Made by a program: the position numbers and the translations under genes. This document shows, piece by piece, positions 31,543 through 41,135 of a DNA stretch of 64,000 bases. The DNA comes from an uncultured Dyadobacter sp. (GTDB lineage: Bacteria; Bacteroidota; Bacteroidia; Cytophagales; Spirosomataceae): contig NZ_CAMLSE010000039.1 in assembly GCF_946482605.1 (NCBI RefSeq), forward strand, positions 1 through 64,000. The letters are read 5' to 3'. How positions within the stretch are numbered: the first letter of the stretch is position 1; every line of letters starts with the position of its first letter. The notes under the pieces were generated by a model that was not told the DNA's origin, did no database searches, and saw only the letters and a list, made by a program, of their open reading frames with translations.

Positions 31543-32692
31543 GGCGATGTTGTTTGACTATCTTCGAAATAACCGAGATGGCATGGTTAACATGTTCTTC
31601 GGTAGAAAACCTTCCAAAACTGAAACGAAAGGAGTTGTGGATCCGTGCATCGGAGAATCCCATTGCTTTCAGGACATAGCTCGGTTCGAGTGTCGCCGAA
31701 GTGCAGGCTGAGCTCCTGGAAAAGGCAATATCGCTTCCGGCCTCGAATATCAGCTTTTCGCCGTCGACCTTCCCAAACGATATGTTAGTGCAATGGGGCA
31801 GCCGCCGCGCATCTTCGGAATTGATCTCGATATCCTGCAATACCAGCAGCTCGACTTCAAATGCGTTCCTTAATGCGGTGAGCCGTTTGCTTTCACGGGC
31901 CATTTCCCCGTGGGCAATTTCACACGCCCAGCCCAGTCCGACGATACCAGGTACATTCAGTGTTCCGCTGCGCATGTTGCGTTCGTGACCACCGCCGTCC
32001 ATTTGTGCAATGAGGGATACCGCCGGGTTCTTTTTTCTGACATACAATGCACCTGCTCCCTTCGGACCGTAGAGCTTGTGGGCGCTGAGCGCGAGGATAT
32101 CGATTCCGTCGGATTGGACGTTTACCGGTATTTTGCCTACGGCCTGGGTCGCATCCGACATGAAAAGGATGTGGTGCTTTTTGGCAATGGCCGCTATTTC
32201 GCGGATTGGCTGTATTACCCCGGTTTCGTTATTGGCATACATCACCGCAATCAGGACCGTATTTTCGGTAATTGCATTTTCCAGGTCTTCCAACCCGATC
32301 AGGCCATTGGCATTCACCGGCAGATAAGTAACGCTCCCGCCCGACTGCTCGATATGACGGCAGGTGTCCAGCACCGCTTTATGTTCAGTGCAAACGGTTA
32401 TGAAATGCTTTTGTTCCTGTTCCGAATGCTGGAAAACACCTTTCAGAGCAAGATTAATAGCTTCGGTTGCCCCGGATGTAAAAACGATCTCCTGGGGATG
32501 TGCGCCGATCAGGTTGGCAACCTGCTCCCGGGCAATATCCACGGATTCTTCCGCTTCCCAGCCATAAGAATGTGTTCGGCTCGCTGCATTTCCGAATTTC
32601 TCCGAGAAATAAGGCAGCATTTCCTGTAAAACCCTCGGATCGACCGGGGTTGTAGCATTGTTATCCAGGTAAACCGGCAGTTTCAGGAGCAT
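31508..32692 (-). CDS. Cysteine desulfurase (NifS/IscS-like)
   Basis: 394 residues from ATG 32692; an in-frame TTG lies nine codons earlier. PLP-dependent aminotransferase fold V: YLDNNATTPVDPRV, TSGATEAINLALKG, ALSAHKLYGPKGAGALY (the PLP Lys) and the catalytic Cys loop SSACTSAT (normally G-S-A-C). It takes sulfur from cysteine as a persulfide. Being joined to XdhC (35-bp overlap) and MocA-like genes, it may sulfurate molybdenum cofactor and not only serve Fe-S assembly. No IscU gene follows. Confidence 0.93.
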   Translation of the reverse strand: MLLKLPVYLDNNATTPVDPRVLQEMLPYFSEKFGNAASRTHSYGWEAEESVDIAREQVANLIGAHPQEIVFTSGATEAINLALKGVFQHSEQEQKHFITVCTEHKAVLDTCRHIEQSGGSVTYLPVNANGLIGLEDLENAITENTVLIAVMYANNETGVIQPIREIAAIAKKHHILFMSDATQAVGKIPVNVQSDGIDILALSAHKLYGPKGAGALYVRKKNPAVSLIAQMDGGGHERNMRSGTLNVPGIVGLGWACEIAHGEMARESKRLTALRNAFEVELLVLQDIEINSEDARRLPHCTNISFGKVDGEKLIFEAGSDIAFSRSSACTSATLEPSYVLKAMGFSDARIHNSFRFSFGRFSTEEHVNHAISVISKIVKQHRHEGNHGHHPVV

Positions 32693-32744
32693 TGACAGAT
32701 CTTTCTTTTCCAAAAGCAAAATGCTTGCTGTTAGTTCAAATTAA

Positions 32745-32781
32745 ACAAAAAACCATCTCATTTTAAACATGAGATGGTTTC
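32745..32781 (-). terminator. Terminator of the dabA-dabB-like operon (minus strand)
   Basis: A perfect 11-bp stem AACCATCTCAT/ATGAGATGGTT with a 7-nt loop; on the minus strand it is followed by TTTTTTG. It lies 30 bp past the stop at 32811. Confidence 0.8.
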
Positions 32782-32810
32782 TACAACTTAAACGAACAGG
32801 TTAACTATAA

Positions 32811-34676
32811 TTATGAAGGTTGGTAGGCCATATCGCCGGTGGACAGGACGTCTGGCCCTAGGAATACCCGGGCATAAATGCGTATCGCAGCCAGCCCATT
32901 GAGAATGAGGCTCGACGCGATCACGAATGCGAGAAGCATTTGATTTTCTTGAATGGACCTCAAAATGAAGCTTTCGGCAATAAACGCCGGTGTGACGGGA
33001 AAGCCCGACATTCCGAGGCAGCATAGCAAAAATATAAGCGCCAGGCCCGGGTGCTTGCAAGAATGGCCGTGGAAGCGATCAAGTCCGATGTTGTGCTCCA
33101 ATGACTTTAACTTGTAGAGGAGGACGGAACCGATCACGCCGGCGACCATTACACCGCTCAGATAGAGAAAGGCCTGATCGTAGCTGAAACGCCCATTGAA
33201 TAGGATTGCAAGCGCAATCCAACAATGGTTCATCATGATCAGCAGCCAGCTCATCTGCGTTCTCAGGCGTTCTGTGAATGATTTCAGAACCATTATCAAA
33301 CCAATCAGCGAGAACAGGAACGGAAGGTAGGCGCTTATATTTTGCGGGATATTTGCTTTTTGGAGGAGCCCCAGTACACCGCTCAGATACAGTGGGGTAA
33401 AGATTAGCACCGCCCGGGTGAAATCCAGGAAGCTGAGGCGGTCGCCGAGTATTTGCAACGGATTCCACAGGTATCGGTGCGTCAGGGAATCGAGATTCCA
33501 GGACCTGATGCTCAACATGAAGAGCGTGTACTGGATTTTTTTTGGAATATGAGATGCAACGGACCCGGCATAAGACTCACGTTGATGCAATTCCTGGCGG
33601 ATCGGGTACCCGGCCATTTTTGGAGCCGTGAGCAATTGGTAAGCCCGCAGGAATGCGTTGCCCGCGAAATGGAACAATGCCAGATTCTTGAAACCTATGG
33701 CCACTTCGATGAACATCAGTCCGGTGTGCGCGATGGAGGCATAGGCGACCCGTTGCCTGACCGATGATTGAGCCCGGGCGATACCGGTGGCGATGGCGGC
33801 GGTGGAAAGCCCCGCAAGGGAGATCAGCAAACGCATCGGCAGCAGGTGTTCCCAAAACAAAGCGGTTCGCAACAGCAAAAAGACGCCCAGGTGCACCAGT
33901 AAAGAACCGTAAAGAATCGCGCTGGCAGAGGTACCACTTTCCATGGCACGCGGTAACCATGTAGAAAAGGGAAGCTGTGCAGACTTTACACAGGCAGTGA
34001 AAAGCAGCATGACAGGGATGAGCAATGCGATGGCGCCCTGGGTTTTAGGCTGTTCGTAAACCACTCCGTAGCTGCCAAGTTTAAAGAATGCGACACCGCG
34101 CCACAGGTGGCGACCTGACCACATGGCAAGGGTCAGGCCGACATCACCCAAACGATAAACAGAAAAAAAACGGACGGCGTTTTTTACCGGAAGGGCCTGG
34201 TCGCGGTAAAAGGCGATCAGAAGGAAAGAGGCAATGGCCAGCATTTCCCATCCGATGACTATTGTTTCGAAGTTGCCGGAGCAAATTGTGACGCTGTAAC
34301 CCAGGTAGAAAAGCAGAATGATTTTGGAAAGGCGGCTTTGATCTTTTTCTCCCTGCATTTCCCGGCGGTTGTAAATAGCCGCAATGCAGGTGAGGATTGC
34401 CCCAACGGCCATATAGACCGCCGTTATTTTATCAAAATAGAAATCAATGCTAAACCCGAAGTCTTGTGAGCGTAGGAGCGTAACCACCTTCTGATCGGTG
34501 CCTGGGTGCCCATTCCATAGCCAGCGGACCAGGAAGGCGATTATGGCAGTAGTGTGGATGCCTAACGTAAGAAATAGAATGCGCACGATGGTATACTCCC
34601 GCCTGTCAGGGACAACCACACTGATCAGAAAGCCGATCAGGGGAGGCAGTACCAAAAGTGATGCGAACGATATCAT
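32811..34676 (-). CDS. dabB: DabB-like proton-conducting membrane subunit (NuoL/MrpA family)
   Basis: 621 residues, about 14-16 hydrophobic helices. NuoL-like conserved sites are seen: Glu in GWEMLAIASFLLIAF, Lys in ACVKSAQLPFSTWLPRAMES followed by SASAILYGSLLVHLGVFLLL, and YASIAHTGLMF. Antiporter-like subunits of this type couple proton flow to a partner. The partner encoded just upstream is a DabA (UPF0753/DUF2309) relative, so the pair corresponds to the DAB bicarbonate-accumulation system and not to respiratory complex I. The C-terminal part beyond about residue 480 also keeps transmembrane character. A terminator follows. Confidence 0.82.
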   Translation of the reverse strand: MISFASLLVLPPLIGFLISVVVPDRREYTIVRILFLTLGIHTTAIIAFLVRWLWNGHPGTDQKVVTLLRSQDFGFSIDFYFDKITAVYMAVGAILTCIAAIYNRREMQGEKDQSRLSKIILLFYLGYSVTICSGNFETIVIGWEMLAIASFLLIAFYRDQALPVKNAVRFFSVYRLGDVGLTLAMWSGRHLWRGVAFFKLGSYGVVYEQPKTQGAIALLIPVMLLFTACVKSAQLPFSTWLPRAMESGTSASAILYGSLLVHLGVFLLLRTALFWEHLLPMRLLISLAGLSTAAIATGIARAQSSVRQRVAYASIAHTGLMFIEVAIGFKNLALFHFAGNAFLRAYQLLTAPKMAGYPIRQELHQRESYAGSVASHIPKKIQYTLFMLSIRSWNLDSLTHRYLWNPLQILGDRLSFLDFTRAVLIFTPLYLSGVLGLLQKANIPQNISAYLPFLFSLIGLIMVLKSFTERLRTQMSWLLIMMNHCWIALAILFNGRFSYDQAFLYLSGVMVAGVIGSVLLYKLKSLEHNIGLDRFHGHSCKHPGLALIFLLCCLGMSGFPVTPAFIAESFILRSIQENQMLLAFVIASSLILNGLAAIRIYARVFLGPDVLSTGDMAYQPS

Positions 34677-34761
34677 AAGGCGGCATTAAGAAAAGCTATC
34701 GACAGTTGAAATGATTGGAAGTGCGGCTTTACTGATCACCGACCGCCGATAGCTAATGTTT

Positions 34762-36390
34762 TTAGTGAGTGGAATGAAATGGCAGGTTTTCGTAATGATA
34801 TTCGTATGTCGTTGCCGGATCGCCGACATTTCCCAAACCGGGCCGATAAGATTTGTAAGGGATCATTTCACCGTCTCTGAAAACAAACAAGTCTTGTGTT
34901 TCGGGATTGAGAACCGCGAGGTGTACCCATTCATTGATGAACCATTCGAAAGCGCCCGGGAGCCTTTGAATCACATCCATGACGGTCTCCGGAAAGTGCT
35001 CCACCAGAACCAGCAACCTGACCGGGTCGTGGCGTCCGACTTCCTCGCTGGACAAGCCCCACCGGAGATCACTTTCCATGCTATTGCTGATGCCAAAGAA
35101 ACCCATGACCTGATGCAAAAACCGCGTCCCGGTGCCTAATTTCTGGTTATCATTCCGTGAGAAGAAGTAACCCAGGTTAATGCCCCCCTGAGCGGGTATC
35201 AGCTCGCGCAGGACATGGATCAGATCGTCGCCTCCCAGGTCGATTTCATAATTATAAGCGTGCAGCAATACATGGTGGGCAGCGTCGAGGTTGCTGGTGA
35301 GCCTGTGCCTGCCGACGATACACAGCGCATGGGTCGCCAGGTTAAGGCCGGGGTATGGTTCAAACAGCAATGATCGGTTGTTTACCGCTGAATGCCCGCC
35401 GGAATCGTTCACCGTGGTCTGGCCGAATGAAGTGATGGACTCCGGTTTATGTGCTTTGATTTCTGCGAAAACCTGGTCGTAGTAGCTCCATTCCAGTGCC
35501 TCCTGCCATATCGACTGTACTTCGCTCAGTTCACTCGCCTGTACCGCCGAGAAGAGTTCTTCCGGCTGGTCCCGGATCTGGACGGCCAGGGGAGCCCAGG
35601 AGCCGGGAAAATGAGCGTCCAGTGCATCGATTTCCATTAGCAATTCGAAAATAACCAACTCGTGCAAAGAGATTTTGCGGGGGTAGGGCAGCGTTTCGGA
35701 CTGATCTTCGATTGCCGAAACCATCCCCGACCAGCCGTGGTGGGCAAACTGCTGATCGAAAAGATATTGCCCGAAAAGCAGCTCGTCGCCGACCACGACT
35801 TCGAGCAGGTCACCGATCGATGGTGTCGTATGGAGCAGCAGATTCCTCGCACGCGGCGTCCTGAAAACACTGGTAAAACTGTTTGCTTCTATCTCGCGAA
35901 GAGCAGCAAGAAAGCCGTTTTCGTGAACAGGAAACTTCCATACAGATACACCCTGGTCGAGATAGCTGCAAAGAATTCTAAACAAAGTCGGATGGACAAT
36001 GGCATTGAGATCGAGCCTGCATTGCGTTTTCCATTGCGTCCTGAGCCTTCCGATTCTGGGCGTTTTGCCACCGTGGAATTTTTTCATCAGAACCTTGTCC
36101 CTCCATTCTGAGGTGCGCAAAGGCCCCTTCCTTTCCAGTATCACTTTTTCCAGGATTTCCGGGTTGATCTTCCTGGCATTATAAAAAGACCGGTATTCGT
36201 CGGGAGAAAGAAGGGTACAATAGCCAAATATTTCGGACGCCTGATGCAGTGCATTGTGAAATTTGTATCGCTGAAATGCACGCAACGGGTTGCGGTGGAG
36301 AACACGATCAGGAAGGTCCGCAGCCGGAAGGAAATGCTTCAGACTCTGCAATGCGGCATGTTCGTCGAATGATTGTTTCCGCGCATTCAT
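34762..36390 (-). CDS. dabA: DabA-like protein lacking its zinc-site core
   Basis: 542 residues from ATG 36390 (a TTG 32 codons earlier is in frame). The N-terminal half matches DabA/UPF0753 closely in style: RNPLRAFQRYKFHNAL, QASEIFGY, PRIGRLRTQWK, RILCSYLDQG, FDQQFAHHGWSGMVS, ISLHELVIFELL, EWSYYDQVFAEIK. The C-terminal part also matches: CIVGRHRLTSNLD, IPAQGGINLGYFFSR, LGTGTRFLHQVMGFFGI, SDLRWGLSSEEVGRHDPVRLLV, FINEWVHLAVLNPETQ. Between residues about 300 and 355 (bases roughly 35325-35490) the family's central region of some 250-300 residues is missing. That region carries the C-x-D(R/V)RE and H...CGAC zinc and catalytic ligands. Normal members have 800 or more residues. No frameshift is needed; the frame is intact. 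Confidence 0.8.
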   Translation of the reverse strand: MNARKQSFDEHAALQSLKHFLPAADLPDRVLHRNPLRAFQRYKFHNALHQASEIFGYCTLLSPDEYRSFYNARKINPEILEKVILERKGPLRTSEWRDKVLMKKFHGGKTPRIGRLRTQWKTQCRLDLNAIVHPTLFRILCSYLDQGVSVWKFPVHENGFLAALREIEANSFTSVFRTPRARNLLLHTTPSIGDLLEVVVGDELLFGQYLFDQQFAHHGWSGMVSAIEDQSETLPYPRKISLHELVIFELLMEIDALDAHFPGSWAPLAVQIRDQPEELFSAVQASELSEVQSIWQEALEWSYYDQVFAEIKAHKPESITSFGQTTVNDSGGHSAVNNRSLLFEPYPGLNLATHALCIVGRHRLTSNLDAAHHVLLHAYNYEIDLGGDDLIHVLRELIPAQGGINLGYFFSRNDNQKLGTGTRFLHQVMGFFGISNSMESDLRWGLSSEEVGRHDPVRLLVLVEHFPETVMDVIQRLPGAFEWFINEWVHLAVLNPETQDLFVFRDGEMIPYKSYRPGLGNVGDPATTYEYHYENLPFHSTH

Positions 36391-36694
36391 GGGCTTGGCT
36401 GCTGGCTTTTGTATAATCGTTTTCGGGAGTGGAAAACATTGCTTGCCGGTTTTCCAATTTCTTGATTCAAAGGAGCTGAGCAGCAATTAAAACGCAATTA
36501 AAGGCAACTTAAAATCACGTTAAAATTGGGAAAATGAAGCATTTTCCGCGATTAACTAACGGCGTTGACCGGGAGTCGTGTACCGGATTTATTAATCGGA
36601 GAATTGGGCGTTTAATGAAACTATTTTTTTAATTTTGTGTTCTACTCTACAATATTAGTAGATTAAATATGTCAACCTTTTAACCTTCACCATT

Positions 36695-37330
36695 ATGTCA
36701 CTTCGATTAGGAGATATCGCACCGGATTTTGAAGCCAATACCACGCAGGGACCCATTAAATTCCACGAGTGGCTGGGAGATAGCTGGGGATTGCTGTTCT
36801 CTCACCCCGCTGACTTTACTCCCGTTTGTACAACAGAATTAGGTAAAACGGCCCTTTTGAAAGGTGAATTTGAGAAGCGCAATGTGAAAGTGCTCGCAGT
36901 GAGCGTGGACGACCTGGATTCGCATAACCGTTGGATCCCGGACATTAACGAAGTCAACAATACGGAAGTTAACTTCCCGATCATTGCAGACGAGGGCCGC
37001 AAGGTAGCACAGCTGTATGATATGATCCACCCTAATGCGAGTGAAAAGGCAACCGTTCGTTCGGTGTTTATTATCGGGCCCGACAAGAAAGTAAAGTTGA
37101 CGATCACTTACCCTGCTTCGACGGGCCGCAATTTCAATGAGATCCTACGTGTTGTGGATTCGTTGCAGCTGACAGCCAATTATTCCGTAGCTACCCCCGC
37201 CGACTGGAAGGACGGCGAGGATGTGATCGTGGTACCTGCTGTGAGCACCGAGGACGCGCAGAAGAAATTTACCAAAGGACTGAATATCGTAAAGCCATAC
37301 CTGCGCTACACGCCACAGCCTAACAAGTGA
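36695..37330 (+). CDS. 1-Cys peroxiredoxin (Prx6 family)
   Basis: 211 residues. The peroxidatic Cys is in SHPADFTPVCTTELG (P-x3-T-x2-C form), the supporting Arg in NASEKATVRSVFIIGPDKK, and a long C-terminal extension (about 160-211) typical of Prx6 forms the dimer face. No resolving Cys is found, so it is a 1-Cys enzyme needing an outside reductant. It reduces H2O2 and organic hydroperoxides in the cytosol. It has its own terminator; upstream 200 bp are A/T-rich and probably hold the promoter. Confidence 0.95.
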   Translation: MSLRLGDIAPDFEANTTQGPIKFHEWLGDSWGLLFSHPADFTPVCTTELGKTALLKGEFEKRNVKVLAVSVDDLDSHNRWIPDINEVNNTEVNFPIIADEGRKVAQLYDMIHPNASEKATVRSVFIIGPDKKVKLTITYPASTGRNFNEILRVVDSLQLTANYSVATPADWKDGEDVIVVPAVSTEDAQKKFTKGLNIVKPYLRYTPQPNK

Positions 37331-37362
37331 GCCTTAGGCTGCCGGCAGATAGTTTACGGACT

Positions 37363-37408
37363 AAAAAAGAATGCGGATGTCTCGTGGAGGCATCCGCATT
37401 CTTTTTTT
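37363..37408. terminator. Bidirectional terminator between the peroxiredoxin and the membrane protein
   Basis: A 17-bp stem starting AAAAAAGAATGCGGATG, 11-nt loop, T run on either strand, lying between two convergent genes. Confidence 0.85.
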
Positions 37409-37423
37409 GTTCTGTCGGGACAA

Positions 37424-38176
37424 TCAGTTTTCATTTTCGATCACTTCTTCGGGGATGATCTTTTCCTCGCCGTAGTAGATCATATGCCTAGCGCCCTGGT
37501 AGTAGAACCAGATTGATAGCGACATGGGAATGTGGGCAATGTCGTTATAATTGAACCAATCGCCGAAGCTGAATTTCAATGCATGGCAACCTGCGGCTAG
37601 CGCGCCCATGAGCGTCGCTAGGAAGATATTCTTGCTCCCCGGATCCTTTTTCTTTTTGTATACATAAATCTCGATCATAAAGAGCATCAGGAACAGCCCG
37701 TAGAATGCGTGCACTTCGACGACCCTGAAATCGAGGGTAATGAACGTGAGCACGAAGAAAATCGTGAGTTCCAGGTAGTTCAGCCAGCCGAGGATCAGGC
37801 CGTTGCGTTGATGCAGCAGAGGCTTGATATGCCAGATGGCAGCCCGTTCAAACAGCGCAACGGCAATCATACTCGCAAACCAGCCGGGGATTTTGCCCAC
37901 TTTGCCGGTCATGTACAGAAAGCCGTGCCCCAAAATTCCGCCTATGGCTGTGGCAATGGCCATGAAGAGGAAGAAATATTGGATTTGCTTGTACATGCGG
38001 TGCGCGCGCCCGAGTTTGTTGAGGTGGAAAAACGCGTAAATGCACACGGCGGTCATCATCAGGCTCGACAGCACGGTCGAGGGCTCCATAATGGTGATTC
38101 CGAATAAGTTTATCTGGTGGACTTTGCTGAAATCTATGACGGCGTCATTCATGAACGGAAGAGTAGGTTGGTGCAT
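37424..38176 (-). CDS. Seven-helix-like integral membrane protein, function unknown
   Basis: About 250 residues from ATG 38176 (ATG 38152 and a TTG at 38209 are alternatives). At least six hydrophobic segments alternate with short loops; polar residues repeat in membrane context: GHGFLY, ERAAIWHIKPLLH, YNDIAHIPMSLSIWFYYQG. The spread of His and Asp near helix ends recalls CREST-type membrane hydrolases such as ceramidases, but the match is too loose to claim. It converges with the peroxiredoxin. Confidence 0.65.
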   Translation of the reverse strand: MHQPTLPFMNDAVIDFSKVHQINLFGITIMEPSTVLSSLMMTAVCIYAFFHLNKLGRAHRMYKQIQYFFLFMAIATAIGGILGHGFLYMTGKVGKIPGWFASMIAVALFERAAIWHIKPLLHQRNGLILGWLNYLELTIFFVLTFITLDFRVVEVHAFYGLFLMLFMIEIYVYKKKKDPGSKNIFLATLMGALAAGCHALKFSFGDWFNYNDIAHIPMSLSIWFYYQGARHMIYYGEEKIIPEEVIENEN

Positions 38177-38441
38177 CGCGGACTTCGCCGGTTTGCATTT
38201 GGATGTCAAAAGTAAGCTTGTATTGGCTCTTCACCAAAATTGTACCACATCACACTCCCTGTGCGCCCGGCTGGGAAGGTCTCACCTCCGATTGCAGTTT
38301 GGTATCCCGAAAGTGCCGATTCGCAGATGAAATCGGGGTAGCTATCTATTATCAAATAATAAATATAAAGTATGTTTTTCCTTTGTATCGAGAATTGTAT
38401 TTAAGTAGGACAGCAGCGAGCGAACCCTCTTTGATTAACTT

Positions 38442-40928
38442 ATGGAAACCATGAACAACCCCTTACTATCAGTCGTCAGAAGCGCCGTCCTGACGCTCTT
38501 TATCGCCATCGCAGGCACACAGACGTTCGCACAGGCCCCTGCACAGGGTAACTCCAAAATTTCAGGAATTGTACTGGATTCAGCCGCCGCGAAGGGCGTC
38601 GAGTTTGCCAGTATTGCATTATTCAATGTCGCTGATAACAAGGCGATTGACGGCACTACCGCCGACGAAAACGGGAAATTCGCTATTTCGAAAGTAGCGC
38701 CTGGCGCTTACAAGCTGATGATTTCATTCATTGGTTATAAAGATAAGGCCGTGAATGTGAAGGTGGAAAAAGGCAAGGACGTCGAACTCGGCTCGATACA
38801 ACTGGCTTCCAGTGTTCAAAATTTACAAGAGGTGACCATCACCGGTGAAAAGTCGCTGATAGAAGAGAAGGTCGACAGGCTCGTATTCAATGCGGAGAAA
38901 GATATCACTTCCAAAGGCGGCGATGCGTCTGATCTTCTACGCAAGGTTCCGATGCTTTCGGTGGACCTCGACGGCAATGTCTCGTTGCGGGGGAGCTCCA
39001 ATATCAGGGTGCTCATCAACAATAAACCTTCTACCATTATAGCCAGCAACGTTGCCGATGCATTGAAACAGATTCCTGCGGATATGATTAAGTCGGTAGA
39101 AGTGATTACGTCCCCTTCGGCCAAGTATGATGCGGAAGGCTCCGGAGGGATCATTAATATCATTACCAAAAAGAATAACCTGCAAGGCCTGACGCTGAAC
39201 ATCGATTCAGGTGTGGGTAACCGTGGCTCCAATCTCGGGTTGAACGGAAGCTACCGCAAAGGAAAAATGGGTTTTACGTTGGGAGGTTTTGGACGGGCAT
39301 TTTACAACAAAGCGACTTCGGTTCTGGATCAGACTACTTTTTCTGAGGGAAACTCCTATCTGACGAATCAAAACTCAACAGCGAAGGACAGAGGACTGTT
39401 TGGTCAGTATTCACTCGGGTGGGACTACGACCTCGGGAAAAACCAGGCATTGTCGGCCGGCTTGCGCTACGGGACACGCAACTTTTTACAGAAACAAGAC
39501 CTTACCATCAGTCAGTTCGAGAATAGCGTACTTGCCGGCACGTCTCAAAGGAAGGTCGATCGTAAGGATTTGTCGGGAACCGTGGATTTCAACATCGATT
39601 ATATCCGCACTTTCAAACCGCAGCAGGAATGGAGCATTTCCACATTGTACAGCCGCACCGGGCTGACCAACAACTTTAATACCGATTTGCTCAACCAATC
39701 GGGCGCAGTAAGCGGAAAGTTGAAAAATGAAAACAAAAACGAGAATTCCGAATTTACACTTCAGACAGATTACCAAACGCCGCTTGGCAAAAACCAGCTC
39801 ATTGAATTTGGGGCGAAAGGCATCTTCAGGACCGTTGGCAGTGACTTCAAATACCTGACGGCAGGGGAATCCGGTGACTTCACGTTGAGTACGACCAATC
39901 CTTCGGGCGCATTGAACTATAAGCAAAATGTGGCTGCCGGATATGTTTCATATACGCTCACTACCAAAAACAAGTACACCATCAAAGCAGGGACGCGGTT
40001 TGAATATACCGGCATTTCCGCGGATCTGGGTGATAACAAAGAAGTGTCGATCCCGAACTACGGGAACCTGGTGCCCAGCATCAACGTCTCCAAGGCACTT
40101 TCGGACAATACCACATTGAAAGCAGCCTATAACCGCCGTATCCAGCGCCCGGGTATCCAGCAGCTCAATCCGAATGTGAATTTGGCTAACCCGCAAAGCA
40201 TCAGCACCGGTAACCCGGCATTGAGCCCCGAGCTGACCGACAATTTCGAACTGGCACTGAGTACCAATATTAAAAAGACCTACATCAATGCCTCTGTTTT
40301 CGCGCGCCAGACCAACAACTCGATTACCCAGGTGAGAATGGCTGTGGACACTTTGCAAGGCGCCATTGTAACGACCTACGAAAACATCGGAACGCAGCGT
40401 GCATATGGTGCGAATATCTTCGCTAATGTGTACCTGACCCCGAAATGGACATTGAACGGCAGCCTTGACATCCTGCATTCCTATTTGGAAGGGCAAACGA
40501 CAGGCCTCGACGGTACATCCGTGCCGATCAGCAACTCTGGCTTCAATTACGGCGGTCGGTTGATGTCACAAATTTCATTGCAGAATGGCTGGGGAGTGCA
40601 GGCTTTCGGTTTTTACCGTGGCAAGGAGATCCAGTTGCAGGGCACACGCACCGGCTTCTACATGTATTCACTCGGGTTCAAAAAGGATTTTGCCAACAAG
40701 AAGGGCAGCATCGGTTTCGGAGCGGAGAACTTCCTGACAAAAGGTGTGCGGTTCACCTCGGACCTGACTTCGCCGCAATTTGTGCAGACAGGTGCAACAC
40801 AGCTTTACAACCGCAATTTCAAAGTTACATTCAGCTACTCGATTGGAAAGATGAGTTTCAATGCGCCTAAGAAGAAAACGAAGTCGGTTAACAATACGGA
40901 TGTTGTAGGAGGCGGCCAGCAAAACTAG
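38442..40928 (+). CDS. TonB-dependent receptor-like outer-membrane beta-barrel protein
   Basis: 828 residues. The signal peptide ends near TQTFAQA. A carboxypeptidase-regulatory-like domain (KISGIVLDSAAAKGVEFASIALFN..., about 30-120) comes first, then a plug (KVPMLSVDLDGNVSLRGSSNIRVLINNKPS, then EVITSPSAKYDAEGSGGIINIITKK) and a C-terminal barrel ending in a strand with final aromatic pattern before a short polar tail (KKKTKSVNNTD...). This is the outer-membrane beta-barrel family related to SusC but without a SusD partner. The substrate is unknown. It could be served by the TonB fusion at 5969, though that is a guess. Confidence 0.9.
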   Translation: METMNNPLLSVVRSAVLTLFIAIAGTQTFAQAPAQGNSKISGIVLDSAAAKGVEFASIALFNVADNKAIDGTTADENGKFAISKVAPGAYKLMISFIGYKDKAVNVKVEKGKDVELGSIQLASSVQNLQEVTITGEKSLIEEKVDRLVFNAEKDITSKGGDASDLLRKVPMLSVDLDGNVSLRGSSNIRVLINNKPSTIIASNVADALKQIPADMIKSVEVITSPSAKYDAEGSGGIINIITKKNNLQGLTLNIDSGVGNRGSNLGLNGSYRKGKMGFTLGGFGRAFYNKATSVLDQTTFSEGNSYLTNQNSTAKDRGLFGQYSLGWDYDLGKNQALSAGLRYGTRNFLQKQDLTISQFENSVLAGTSQRKVDRKDLSGTVDFNIDYIRTFKPQQEWSISTLYSRTGLTNNFNTDLLNQSGAVSGKLKNENKNENSEFTLQTDYQTPLGKNQLIEFGAKGIFRTVGSDFKYLTAGESGDFTLSTTNPSGALNYKQNVAAGYVSYTLTTKNKYTIKAGTRFEYTGISADLGDNKEVSIPNYGNLVPSINVSKALSDNTTLKAAYNRRIQRPGIQQLNPNVNLANPQSISTGNPALSPELTDNFELALSTNIKKTYINASVFARQTNNSITQVRMAVDTLQGAIVTTYENIGTQRAYGANIFANVYLTPKWTLNGSLDILHSYLEGQTTGLDGTSVPISNSGFNYGGRLMSQISLQNGWGVQAFGFYRGKEIQLQGTRTGFYMYSLGFKKDFANKKGSIGFGAENFLTKGVRFTSDLTSPQFVQTGATQLYNRNFKVTFSYSIGKMSFNAPKKKTKSVNNTDVVGGGQQN

Positions 40929-40979
40929 TGTTGCATTAGGGTTGCCGCAGTTACGGCTGCCGCAGCTTCGGCCGCCGCA

Positions 40980-41010
40980 GCGCAGGGGCTTTTGCCTCTG
41001 CGCTTTTTTT
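40980..41010 (+). terminator. Intrinsic terminator after the barrel gene
   Basis: A 10-bp GC-rich stem GCGCAGGGGC/GCCTCTGCGC with TTTT loop and seven T. The 45 bp before it contain several CCGCAG copies. Confidence 0.85.
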
Positions 41011-41135
41011 GTGTGTACATTGTAAAACAGATATTACACAGCGTACCTTTTCGTTAATATAGAAAGATATTTTTGTATTTTGTAAATACAATGATACCTT
41101 GGGAAATTAAATTTTTAATTCATGAAGTTGTTGCC

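Noticed and set aside
31910..32629. 239-codon plus-strand frame
   Set aside because: Antisense shadow of the cysteine desulfurase, whose motifs are clear on the minus strand.
32811..34676. NuoL of respiratory complex I
   Set aside because: No other nuo gene is nearby and the partner is a DabA relative, so DabB is the better name.
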